From: Oryzias latipes
Lineage: Eukaryota > Chordata > Actinopteri > Beloniformes > Adrianichthyidae
Assembly (NCBI RefSeq): GCF_002234675.1
Contig: NC_019877.2
Location: 1,308,541 to 1,372,540 of the forward strand
DNA length: 64,000 nt
Direction: 5' to 3'
The notes under the pieces are model-generated. The model was not told the DNA's origin. It saw nothing but the letters and a program-made list of their open reading frames with translations, and searched no databases. Position 1 is the stretch's first letter. The number at the start of each line of letters is the position of its first letter. The position numbers and the translations under genes were made by a program. Positions 10,020 through 22,000 of the stretch are shown piece after piece.

Positions 10020-12900
10020 CTGAGAGTCACACATGAAAATACAGAAACACTAAAGCTTCTACAGACACAGAATGTCAACAAAGTTCCAACAGTAACTCGT
10101 CTTTAAATCCGTCAATATTCCAGTGAACCTGCAGTCTGTCCTCTGTACTTCTGGAATTATTTTTTCATTTAATTTTCGATTTTCTAAATGTCCAAAAAAG
10201 CTTTGTTGTTGCCAAATAAACCAAAAAAATATAAATCTTCTGTTGACTTCAAAACCATAATATTCATAAATTGTTTGCAATGAATCAGCTACAACGTTTG
10301 TACCTTTTTTAAATCTCAGTTTATTTGTTTATCTTTCATTTAAAAAAATCAATAATAATTTAAAAGTAATATTTTTACACTTCAATTTCTTTTTTGTCTT
10401 TTTCTTGCTGTTTCTAACTGAAACCATAAAACTACAGAAGAGTACAGATGAACTAATTTATTCATCCAAAAGATCTGATGATTAAAAATATAAACTTAAG
10501 AATTTAATGTCAAATTTAGGCGCTAAAACTGTGTGATATTTTATCGCAGTTTTTTAGTTTGAAGTGCATCAGATTATATAATTACAGATTATTTGCACAG
10601 AGAAGCAAACACAGGTGATGTCAGTAAAGTTTGATTTTAGGAGAAAAATCCTCTGACCTTTGACCTTCTTCAAGCTCTTTGCTTCAGTCGCAGAAGATCA
10701 GTCCTGGAGCTGCTTCTTGGTGTTTCAGGAATCAAAGTCTGAAACTGTGGAACAGAAGGAATTTCAAAATAAGAGCCTGGATGAAGAAAACGCCCTTTCT
10801 GACTTCATTTCACTTCTCCTTACTGCTGATAACATCTGCTTCTATTTAGTAATACTCTCTGCATTTTTAAGGAAGCATTCTTCTGTTTGCCAGTGAACAA
10901 AGTTTACCGGACGTTCACTCAAATTGAGCAAATGCATTGATAAATTTCTCTGTTTACTTGAGAGGAATCTTTTGAAAAGTCAGCTCTTATTTTCACAAAC
11001 ATCAACAACCCCATTCATGGATGCACTTAAAATAGTCCAATAGCTGTACATGTGTAACAGGAACACAGTATGAGGTTTTGTGTTCTGGCACACCTAGGGC
11101 ACAAATGTGTAATCACAGGATTTCTATTCTGCAAAACAATTTCATAGGCCTTTCTGGAGAGGTTGTCTCCACATTGTGAAGCTGCAGAGGGGCCTAACCC
11201 GCACCTGAAACCTGTTTCAGTTAACCACCACCATTTTGGGAAAGCCCAGCCATGCACCCTCCATGTGTCCACTCCCACCAATTCTCTTGGTGTAAATAGC
11301 ACCCATCCCACAGCTCAGGCACATAGATGCACTACCAGCTTAAGCCTCAGTCCCCACTGCCCTTGTGGGTGGATACAGCCTGTCTGCAGGTGTGGGTGGT
11401 CTTCATTAAATATGAAGGTTGTGGATCGCTCATGTAGAGAGAAAACGCCAATGCACATGCTGCAGGCCACAGGTCATAGTGAACACTCCCTGCTGCAGCC
11501 TGACTGCTAGAAATCAGGAAGTCAGAGTGTAGTTTGTGTGAACATCCAACGGTCTTCCTATGCACACCCCATTCTTGCAGGATTTGCTTCAGGTCAGTCA
11601 GGGACAAATACTTCCCCCCCAGAGCGTGGTGTAAGGACGACCCGTACATAATCAGTGTCTTCAGCTTCCACTATCCTTATGAATACTTCACGATACGCTT
11701 ACCACACACAAGACAGTGGCGTCACAACAAGCCTCACAGGAAATGTAAGACACACCTGCTGTCTGCTTAAGATGAAGCTGCTCCTCCACGCCCCTCCACA
11801 GACCCGGACAACCCAAACACCTGCAGCACCTGTACAGGTGTCATGGCTTCAGTCATTTCAGCTGTAGCAGCTCTCTCACTTCACCAGGTGCCAGAGTGTA
11901 AAGCCCCTGCAGCCTTTTCCTTCAGCCTGACTCGTCTTGTGTGTTTTTTGAACGTTCTGACTCGTTTTCTGCCATGACTTATGAGTTTTGTCCCATTTCC
12001 TAACTGTTCCTGTATTTTTGGATTTGGATTTTGCCTGTCGGACTGGAGTCGGATGCTGGACCTCCTGAGCTAAAAGTCCTCCTGCGTCAGATTTCACCCT
12101 AAGGTACTCAATAACCCAAATAAAAGGGGTTGATAAATAAAATAATGTATCCACAATAACAGACCATATAAAATGTCAGTACAGTACTGAATTTGATTTC
12201 AAAACCATTTCATTGTCCTTAAAAAGACAACCGAGTTTCCACATGGTGGTCTCGTGCCATCTGACCCCGTTATGTCAAATATAATCATCCTGTTTTGTGT
12301 TTCTGGTCCTTTACCTTCCATCCATGCATCCATCCATTTTCTTAATCCGTCTTTCCCTTTCTAGGTTATGGGGTCATGGAGGTTACGGGGTCACAAGGGG
12401 TCCTTTACCTTTCTCTCTTAACTCTCCAATTATCATGAGTTTTCCTGCTATCACACCCACACATTGGAAGTAGCTTCTGTTAAAAACTTGCTCACACACA
12501 GGTGTCATAAATGTTTATTATTTCTAAACAAATAACATCAAACGTGTTTAATTCTGACACTTTAAGAATATTTTCATTAGATCATGATTTAAATTGTAGT
12601 TTCTTTAACAACAAACAACATCAATCTTCATATCAGTGAAGCAACTTTTAAAAATGATTTAAAAAATCCCTTTGACTCTGATTCTGATATGAATAAAAAT
12701 AAAATGGTATCTTGTCATTGTGACCACTAGAGGGCAGTGGTGACTCCTCAAATAGAAGGTGAGGATCTTCCAAAAACAAGAGCAACACAATCAACAGTTG
12801 GCTTCTTATTTAGTGTCAGCAGAAAAAAGAAATCATCGTAATTAAAGTCAATTCAAAGTTTCTGATTTATTGAATCTGTGATCCACAGAACAGACCAAGC
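10020..12900. other. Intergenic region between MFAP4-like copies 1 and 2
   Basis: No coding region can be supported. 10570-10900 is the upstream flank shared with copy 3 (matching 32150-32520). About 12315-12405 resembles a dispersed fish repeat (ccatccattttcttaatccg, then ggggtca motifs). The short open frames at 11163-11510 and 11347-11649 overlap on opposite strands and look like chance. Confidence 0.6.
10570..10900 (-). promoter_or_regulatory. Upstream flank of MFAP4-like copy 1, shared with copy 3
   Basis: Nearly identical to 32150-32520, about 0.6 kb upstream of the start in copy 1 and about 0.3 kb in copy 3. It is probably the 5' flank carried by the duplication and may hold the promoter. 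I found no clear TATA box here. Confidence 0.45.
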
Positions 12901-12909
12901 TGCACGGAT

Positions 12910-14083
12910 TCACTGCACAGGACGGATCCTCATGCTGATGCTCTTCAGAGAGTAATTAGAGCCCTTCCAGTCGGACCACTCCACTCCAACACCATGAATT
13001 GAGCCTTCAGCCCCCCAAGAATAAACCCCGTTAGGGTTTGCGTTTTGACAGTCCCCGTACCAGAACGCCCCTAAATATAATCTGGCACAGTTGACCTGAG
13101 AGCCGTCCTGGTCTTTGTCGAAGGTGGAAAACATGTGTCCGTTGTGAACGCTCAGAGCATCTCCTATTCAGAGGACGTCACAAAAACAAACAGATTAGCA
13201 GCAAGTAAACAGTGGAAATAAATACCATCCTAAAATAGTTTTTTTATTGCTTTGCCTTTTTCCTTTTAGCCTCTGGAACCACTTTTTCTGCTCTGACACC
13301 CACCTGCATCTCCCTCAGTGAAACCCGTCACCTGGAGTCTGTATCCATCAGCCTCTGGGCCCACAAAGAATGACGAATAGGACGCATATGCCGAGTTTCC
13401 TTCAAAGTCCTCCATGATGACCAGAAGCTCATACTTTTTCCTCAAACAGAGGTTAAAAATATTCTCCAGACCTGAAAGCACAAAAATCCCTTAGAGCTTT
13501 CCGGTGTAACAGCTGTCCATAAAGTCTCTGTGGGGTTAAAGTTCACGTCTCACCGAGCCAGAACTCTGTCGCAGCGGAACCAAAGCCTGTCTTATAGTGA
13601 TCCCAGGGTCTGTAGAAGTTCACAGAACCATCTACTCTGCTCTGGAACACCTGAGGGAGAGAAAAGGAGGGCAACTGGTGAACAAAGCACTGAGTGGAAA
13701 CCAAACTGGACTAGTTCAAATACTCACTGTCCACCGTCCTCCAAGTGATTCCATGTCACAGTACACCTGCACACACACGTGAACACACACATCAACACCA
13801 AGCACTTATTTAGTCACCATCACAACCAAAAAGACAACAATCCTCAGTCAGGAACCTTCAGTCACTGAGGGACCACTTTTAGGGGGTCTCTTGTCCACCG
13901 GAGACATCAGCGTACCTGGACAGCAGATGTGGCTCCGATGGGATAGATGGTGTAAACGCCACTGGGTTGGCTGGTGTTATGGTTGTAGATGTCGCTGCAG
14001 TCCAGAGGAAGGATGAGGCCCGAGCTGGTCAACACTGGAGCCAGGAAGAGGACCAGGACTGGCAACAGTGAAGAGGCTTTCAT
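12910..14083 (-). CDS. MFAP4-like fibrinogen-domain protein, copy 2 (complete, 241 aa)
   Basis: Secreted fibrinogen-related protein of the MFAP4 family. In vertebrates these are extracellular-matrix or pattern-recognition lectins that bind acetylated sugars through a calcium-stabilised fibrinogen domain; in fish they are often tandem multigene sets linked to macrophages. Five exons: 14083-13916 (signal peptide of about 20 residues, [10 protein letters not shown]), 13766-13728 ([13 protein letters not shown]), 13650-13554 ([19 protein letters not shown]), 13471-13304 ([18 protein letters not shown]) and 13163-12910 ([16 protein letters not shown] calcium loop; ends RPVQ then TGA). The lengths 168+39+97+168+254 total 726 nt, an uninterrupted 241-codon frame with GT/AG junctions. 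The domain cysteines are retained; the RGD found in human MFAP4 is not visible. It is clearly diverged from copies 1 and 3, so it is an older duplicate. A TATA box and an untranslated first exon lie upstream. Confidence 0.9.
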
Positions 14084-14429
14084 CTGGTTTCAGCACAGAG
14101 ATCATGCAGAGAGGAAACATTTCTCAGAGACAGTAAAGCAGCAACAGCTGAGAAAAACAACCTGGAGGAAAACCAGATCACAAAGCATCTCACTGCAAGA
14201 TCACTTCCTGATAATCCTTTATGGCCCACATCTACCCTCACAAAAAAAAAAACAGAGTTTGTTTCACAAAAGTGAACTGAATCATTGAGCAAAATGAAAA
14301 TAACCATGTAAACTTGGTGTATTCCCCTGAAACTTTAAGATTTAAAACAAAAATGAAAAAGAAGAAAAGTTTCTAGAAGAATCGACAACATACACAAGTC
14401 CATGATAATGAAAAACAATCATGAATGTA

Positions 14430-14495
14430 ACTCACCTTGATAGTTACTTTCTCTGAAATGACCGTTTCATCTGAAGTTTCTAAGCAGTATTTATA
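14430..14495 (-). promoter_or_regulatory. TATA box and 5' UTR exon of MFAP4-like copy 2
   Basis: On the minus strand TATAAATA lies at 14495-14488. About 30 bp downstream (roughly 14460) would be the transcription start, followed by a short untranslated exon ending at 14436 with a strong splice donor (gtgagt, 14435-14430). The matching acceptor would be the CAG directly before the ATG at 14083. The spacing is right, but no transcript evidence is available. Confidence 0.6.
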
Positions 14496-14499
14496 GCCC

Positions 14500-17400
14500 A
14501 AATGTCAACGATTCGCTCAACCTTTGATCACATTGTTTCTTCACTAGGTCTAAAAAAATCTATTAAACATTAATCGTTTATGACTCTGACCTACAATATG
14601 TTTTTTTCATACACATGATAAAAAAAACATCAATAGTCTGTTTTTAAATGTCCTAATCCTCTTAACATGTCGAGATCCAAAACTGTTAGAAGGGCTGAAG
14701 AGGGAAAAACTCATTTCTTATTTTGTCTCTGTCTTTCCGTCTGTGTTTCCAGATCTGGATGTTTTTACTGGAAAGCACAATGCTCACACCACACACTGAA
14801 AGCCAGGTCACAGAGCCGCTATACTGGTCTACTTCCTGTCTGAAGCACACCAGGCTCAGAAACACGTCTTCAACCAACCACTTCCAATGAAAAGCCCATC
14901 AAGCACGCATATATGTGCGTTTTGGGCTTCCACATTCACAATTCTTGTGTTCACATATCACAACCCAAGTTTTTAGGTCCATTTAGGGACTCGGATAGGT
15001 AGTGACGTATGGGTAGCTTCCTTTATCAATTCACTGAAGTGCCAATTTATCAGAATAGAGCTGTGAAAGAAAAAGCCTGGAGCCAGATTCACCAGATTTG
15101 CACCACTTTGACTTTCACACCAAGTTTCTTCTGACTTCAAGTGGACACCCCCGAGGTTTCTGCTTTTTTTTCCCCCCGGAATCTATTTTCCTCTAGGAGT
15201 TTTTCCTTACAGAGAAGGACGTCTAAGGGCAGAGATGCCCAGTTTAGTTTTGTCTGTTTAGTTTAGTTTAACTATAACCTATTGCATTTTATGACTGACT
15301 TCATGTTCTCATACAATTACAGGTATGAAGCCCATTGAGGCGACTGCAGTTGTATTATTGGGCTATATAAATGAAATTGAATTTAATATTGAGGATAGTT
15401 TTTCTGCATGTCATCTGAAATACTTCTTTTTGTTTTTGTTTGTTTACTCAAAACCCAGAAACTTTCCCTTAGTTTTCTGAATGAAAGTTGATTCTGAGAA
15501 TAAGAGCAGTCTGAATAAAGCTGCTCGTCTCCCTCATGATCCAAGATCAAACCCAGAATTCAATTCAACTTTATTTATAGCATTTTTAATACCCTAATAA
15601 CACAAAATCCCTAACAGAATAAAAGTAGATTTAAATATGAAAAAACAAAAGTTACTCAAACACCTTCATTATTAAAAAGAAGGGAATAAAAGATAAAACG
15701 TACATAAGACATTCAAATTCCCCCTCACTTAAAAAAAACATGAAATGGCATAAATATAAGATTTGAAAAGGAGAAAAAAACTAGAAATAGAAATGTGCTT
15801 TGATCAAATGCAGATGGATGTAGAGATAATTACTGCCATATCTGCAGAAATATTCAGAACTATTAGGTTTCAAAAGACTCGACTGACAGTGGCCAGATGA
15901 CGTTTGCAAATAAGAACTCGTTCTTAAACAACCTGGATAAATAGAGGCAACACCATTTTAAACACATAGATTTTTATACTTAACACACAATAATTACATA
16001 TACTCCAACTAAGAAAATATTTGTGACAAGTGATCAGGCTATACATTGTCTTTGTTTTAGGTGAATAAAGATTTTTTTAAAGACCCATTTAGACTAATCT
16101 TCTAACTTCTTCAGATTAGATGTTATATAACTGATTAAACCTAAAGATACACTTTTAGACATTTTCTTTCTCTTTTCCAAACTACAAAATTCTTGAAATC
16201 TAAGAGATTTTCAAGGTGTAAAGTTTCTCCTTGTGTATATTTGCGTTAACCCCATTTAGTTGATACATTAATACTGTTCTAGACAAATCAATTGTGCTTT
16301 TGTGTTGTTCTTGTTTGGGGTTGACCCAGATCATGAAGGCAGGCGTTATGTTATCAAATATATCAAACAATGAAATATATCTGCCTTGATTTATAACATT
16401 GCTTATCAAGTTCCTTTGATAAGAACCCTTTCTGAGAACAAAACCAATCTCTGAGAAACACATCCTGAACAGCAGCAAACACTTCATATCAGTTCAGGAG
16501 TCTTGTTCCAGTTGTGTGAAAAAGGTGTAATTTTCACATTAAACTAGGAAATAGGTTAACTTAGATTAACAGACTTTGAACAACAAACTGCAGCAATGTT
16601 AATAAAAAAATCCAATAATAGTTCAAATTGAAGATCACTCTAAAAGTATTTTCCATTCCTGCAGCATGATTCCAAACTTCATGGCCGTGTTAAGCTTTCC
16701 TGCATGAACTTCTAGTCCGTGTTCTTCCCAAATCCTAAGTAAGGAAAATCAAACACCCTGAACAATAGACCTCATGCATTCACTGTACAGACAATTGTGG
16801 AAAAAAAAAACACTTAAACATGACCAGAAAAGTAGAACTTCAAAGTTCACTATCCCACAAATGTCCCACTTCTGGAGGGAAACCAAATAAATACACTGCA
16901 TGTACGGTAGGTGACACATCTGCAAACATTTGCCTCTCAACCACAGAGCTATTGCTCATAGACTCTGCTCTCCATGGATTTCTCTATTGTTTTTGGCATT
17001 AGCAGTACAAGCACTAGATCTGCTCTATCCATCCAGTTTCTGCTGGGCTGCAGGGCCAATATTTATAAGAACACAGGAAGTAACAGTTCAACAAGTAAAT
17101 CACAGTGTCATCTGTCTGCATGTTGATTCCCTCTGCTCCTACGTTGCTTTTTTTATCAGGTTTTTGATATTAACCATAATACAGAGACAATAAAAAATGG
17201 ACCAAAGTTGTCTGTACTTGTTTTAGCACAAGTTCAGTCAATTTATATTTTTTGGTACATTTCTATATATTAAACTGAAGAGGAAAGTTTCATAATCACA
17301 GAGAAAATGTGGTGAAGGATGTTTGACAGTAAAGCGTGCTCTGAATGTGTCACAGGTCATTTGGATGTGACATCTGTCAAAACTCATGTTACATGAGGAC

Positions 17401-17855
17401 ATCTTGGAGAATAAGCTGAGTTTGTTTAAAGTGTGTAGTTAAATATTAGTCAAAGGGGTTGCTATGAACGCTAACATTTCCCATTGTGTTTAAACATGTT
17501 ATAGTTTGAAACAACAACACATTCATAAAGACTGAGAATTATTTCTAATGTACTTTTATTATTTTTTGTTACTTCCATTTAATGAAAAAGTCTTTGACTT
17601 ACTTCCTGTCATGGCAAACTAGGCAAGACAGACCCAGACGCTGGAACCCAGAAGGAAAACACAGGTGAGTTGAAAGGTAAGTAAAGAATTTTAATAATTC
17701 AGAATGACTTGAGATCTTGACATGGCTGGAGACTGAAGTGAAGTAGATGGAGGAGCTAGAGGTAGTTATGGAGGTTCTGTGGCTCAGGTAATCCGATGAA
17801 TCTGTGTCCACTTGTGGTCAGAATGGATTGTTACGCTCATATTTTATGCATAAAA
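14500..17855. other. Intergenic region with LINE-tail relics
   Basis: No gene can be supported. About 15130-15385 resembles a decayed LINE or SINE 3' end (cctctaggagtttttcctta, later gaagcccattgaggcgac and gggctatataaatgaaattgaatt). 15555-15590 holds a short reverse-oriented tail (ttcaattcaactttattta). About 17600-17830 (cctgtcatggcaaactaggc onward) looks like an unclassified dispersed fish repeat. Confidence 0.5.
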
Positions 17856-17865
17856 GTGTCTATAA

Positions 17866-18000
17866 ATGAAATGAAATGAAATGAAATCAAACTTTATTTC
17901 TAAAGCACTTTGACAACTCAGGCCATTTAAAGACCTTTACATAAAAACATAAATCGTATTTAAAAACTGTCTGCAGACTGGAGACTTGTCCAGGACGTCC
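17866..18000 (-). mobile_element. LINE 3' end running into the assembly gap
   Basis: A (aaatg)n tail followed by tcaaactttatttctaaagcac, the same 3'-end motif as the L2-like LINE at 2885. The rest of this minus-strand copy is hidden by the N run. Confidence 0.6.
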
Positions 18001-19000
18001 NNNNNNNNNNNNNNNNNNNNNNNNNNNNNNNNNNNNNNNNNNNNNNNNNNNNNNNNNNNNNNNNNNNNNNNNNNNNNNNNNNNNNNNNNNNNNNNNNNNN
18101 NNNNNNNNNNNNNNNNNNNNNNNNNNNNNNNNNNNNNNNNNNNNNNNNNNNNNNNNNNNNNNNNNNNNNNNNNNNNNNNNNNNNNNNNNNNNNNNNNNNN
18201 NNNNNNNNNNNNNNNNNNNNNNNNNNNNNNNNNNNNNNNNNNNNNNNNNNNNNNNNNNNNNNNNNNNNNNNNNNNNNNNNNNNNNNNNNNNNNNNNNNNN
18301 NNNNNNNNNNNNNNNNNNNNNNNNNNNNNNNNNNNNNNNNNNNNNNNNNNNNNNNNNNNNNNNNNNNNNNNNNNNNNNNNNNNNNNNNNNNNNNNNNNNN
18401 NNNNNNNNNNNNNNNNNNNNNNNNNNNNNNNNNNNNNNNNNNNNNNNNNNNNNNNNNNNNNNNNNNNNNNNNNNNNNNNNNNNNNNNNNNNNNNNNNNNN
18501 NNNNNNNNNNNNNNNNNNNNNNNNNNNNNNNNNNNNNNNNNNNNNNNNNNNNNNNNNNNNNNNNNNNNNNNNNNNNNNNNNNNNNNNNNNNNNNNNNNNN
18601 NNNNNNNNNNNNNNNNNNNNNNNNNNNNNNNNNNNNNNNNNNNNNNNNNNNNNNNNNNNNNNNNNNNNNNNNNNNNNNNNNNNNNNNNNNNNNNNNNNNN
18701 NNNNNNNNNNNNNNNNNNNNNNNNNNNNNNNNNNNNNNNNNNNNNNNNNNNNNNNNNNNNNNNNNNNNNNNNNNNNNNNNNNNNNNNNNNNNNNNNNNNN
18801 NNNNNNNNNNNNNNNNNNNNNNNNNNNNNNNNNNNNNNNNNNNNNNNNNNNNNNNNNNNNNNNNNNNNNNNNNNNNNNNNNNNNNNNNNNNNNNNNNNNN
18901 NNNNNNNNNNNNNNNNNNNNNNNNNNNNNNNNNNNNNNNNNNNNNNNNNNNNNNNNNNNNNNNNNNNNNNNNNNNNNNNNNNNNNNNNNNNNNNNNNNNN
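18001..19000. other. Assembly gap of exactly 1000 N
   Basis: The round length suggests a placeholder of unknown true size. It removes about two thirds of exon 5 and the 3' UTR of MFAP4-like copy 3. Confidence 1.
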
Positions 19001-22000
19001 TCTGGTCTTTGTCAAAGGTGGAGAACTTCATTCCACTGTGGTAGCTCAGAGAGTCTCCTGCAGAAACACAAACACACATTATCACTTTGTGTTCAAGCTT
19101 CCTGCGCTCAGAGCAGATCTAGACTTTGTAGAAACTGCAGAATCTGTTTTCCAGAGTAAAATGTTTCAACTTTCTGTTTCTTTGTGACAATAACGTTCAT
19201 CTTGATGCTGCAAACGCTCCTTTGAACAGTTTCTTAGCTCTGTTGTTCTCCAAACTCCATTTCTCCTGGTGTCCTAGTGTTTCTGATCAGAGACCTACCT
19301 GCTCCTCCATCAGTGAATCCCGTCACCTCCAGTTTGTATCCTTCATCCTCTGGACCAATGGAGAAGGAGGAGTAGCGAGCGTACGCCTTGTTTCCTTCAA
19401 AGTCCTCCATGTCGACCAGCAGCTCATATTTTTTCCTCAAACAGAGCTGGAAGAGATTCTCCAGACCTGAAACCCAGGAAGGTGTTAGCACCAACATTGG
19501 CATCAACGCATTGCTTTGATTTCCATCTCACCCAACCAGATCTCTCCATCAGCAGAACCAAAGCCCGTCCTGTAATAATCCCAGGGTCTGTGGAAGTTCA
19601 GAGAACCGTCCATCCTCCTCTGGAAGACCTGAGGGAACAGGACAGAAGTGAACCGGATGATTCCTCAGACAGCTGAAAGGGACCAGGTCCCTTGGTGGGG
19701 AGGGTGAGGGGACATCACTGTGAGTAATCAGGAGATGTCCCCTTAGTGCCCTACCCGCCAATTTTAACTGCACCCCCCTTAGTACACACAGCCCTCCCCC
19801 CTCAATATATACATCCCAACATAAACACACACACATGCACACACACACCCTCTCAAACACACACACACGCACACACATTTTGCAAGGAAGGTGGGACCTG
19901 GGTCCGTCAGTCCACTGCCTCTTCCCTGGTGGGGGGTACGGGCCCCTTTGCAACGGCGGCCGTGTCCCCGGGGTGCCGGCTTCCTGGGCCCGGCGGTGCT
20001 CTCTCCGCACGGTGGGGGGGTTCACATTACATCTGAGCCGGGGGTGTCTGGTCCCTGGGGGGTGGGTTCTGGTCCTCGCTCCTGAGTGCTGGGCCCCGCC
20101 AAATTTCCAACTGTGGCCGAGCCTGGTCGGGCCATATTTACAACACCCCTTGTGGGCCCTCTTTTTTCCCCGGGGTTCCCCCCTCCTGGGCGGGGGCGGC
20201 GGGCCCCTGCCTCGCTCCTCCCTGGACCAACCGTGGGCCGGGCGGATGGCTGCCTGGAGTGCGGAGCGGGTCTCCCTTGGGGGGTCCTGGCTCGTATCTG
20301 GGGTTGGGGCGGGGGGATGCCCGGAACTCCTGGGTGGTGGTGGGGTGCTCGTTTGGGGCTGTGGGCGTCCTTCTCCGGTGGGGCCCTGCGTTGGGTTCTC
20401 CCGGTGCGGCGGGGGGGCTGCTCTCCTGGTTGGGCTGGGGCGGCGCTCTCTTTCCCTCCGTGTCTCCCTGGCCTCTGGCTCTGGGGGCCTTGCGGCGGCC
20501 CTGCTGGCCCTGGCCTGGGTGGCGGGCTTGGTCGCCCGGGCGGCGGTTGTTCCCTGCCGGTTCCCGTGTGGCGTTGGGGGGATTCCGGCTGCCGCTGCTG
20601 CTGCGGTGGGGGTCTTGGGGTGGGGATGGCTGGGCACTCTCCCTCCTTCTTTTCACGTTCCACCATCCATTTTAGAAGAACGCCGTTCCGGCTCTCGGAG
20701 ATGACGCCACGCAGGCATAGAGCAGCTGCAGTTCTCAACTCTATTTACCGCATAAAAGCGTAAATATTGAGAAAAGCAATTCCTAAACATGCCGAGAAGA
20801 TACCCAGTGTCTGAGGAATATGAGGACTTGAGGAAGAACACTTGATTTTGTGCTGGAAGAGATCAAAGCTATGAAGATTGTTCACGGACAAATTCTGGAT
20901 GCTATTGGAGAGGTGAAGCAGGTCCGGGCTCTGCAGGAGCAGTGCTTCAACAGGATGGATATAATCGAGAAACGAATGGATGACCAAGAGCAGATCTCCA
21001 GATCTAACGACGTGATAATCACCGGATTGAAAATCAAACCCCGGTCATACGCGCATGCAGTGACCGCCGGGAACGGTGAGGAATCCGACGAGCAGGAGAC
21101 GAGCTCTGTGGAAAAACAAGTGGAGGACTTCCTTAAGTCCAATGGAATTTCTCTGGACACCAACAATGTGGAGATCTGCAGACCGCTTCCCAGGAGAAGA
21201 GACACCGACAAACCAGCGATCCTCTTAAAGTTTGTCAATCGGAAACACAAAGCAGCTTTATTGAAGCAAGGAAGAAATCTGAGGGGAACCAACGTTTTCA
21301 TGAATGACAACCTCACGAAAAGGAATGCCGACATCGCCAGAAGAGCACGTTACTTGAAAAAGCAGGGGAAAATTCAAGGAACCTGGGTAAAAGACTGTAA
21401 AATTTATGCCAAACTCTGTGGCTCCCCTGAGCAGTCCAAGGTTGTTCTTATCAGGAGCCTGCAAGATTTGGAAAAATATTTACCCACTACAGTCTAAACA
21501 CGAGATATGTGAAGATGCTGGTCTTACGAGATGAGGAGACAAACTCTACTATCCATGGTAGAGGGCTGCATTGAGATTGGGTCCCGCTGGGTCCCGCGGG
21601 ACCCAACGCAAATCTCGCGGGATTGGGCGGTTTGAATTGTACTGCGGGCGGGAGCGGGCGGCAAAAAAAAAACTCTGCGGGATCAGTTTTGCCATGAATA
21701 TCTCATGAATATATAATAGTGGACTACGTTAGGCTGTGCGGCTGTTGGAGTCTTATGTACTGAAGCTCCGTGAAGGCACCAGGTAGAGACGCCCAATGGC
21801 CACTGTCATCTAACCTGTTGTTGGGGGTGTGCAGCGCCCCGCCCCGCCTCTTAGAGATTGTGTTCTTTAAAGCCTGATACCGCGGTCGCGTATGGGCGGA
21901 GCTATCAGCTAAAGTTCTGGTCTGATCGCTGCATGGAGCGATGTGTGCATCAATGCATGGTAGACACGAAGAATGTGGAGAGATCAGGTTTATTATTTTA

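Noticed and set aside
17937-19085. 350-380 codon frames across the gap
   Set aside because: They are runs of X translated from N.
19549-20763. Open frames up to 362 codons, including one on the minus strand that overlaps exon 3 of MFAP4-like copy 3
   Set aside because: Same GC-rich block. The long minus frame joins exon sequence to retroelement sequence out of the true frame and is not a gene.
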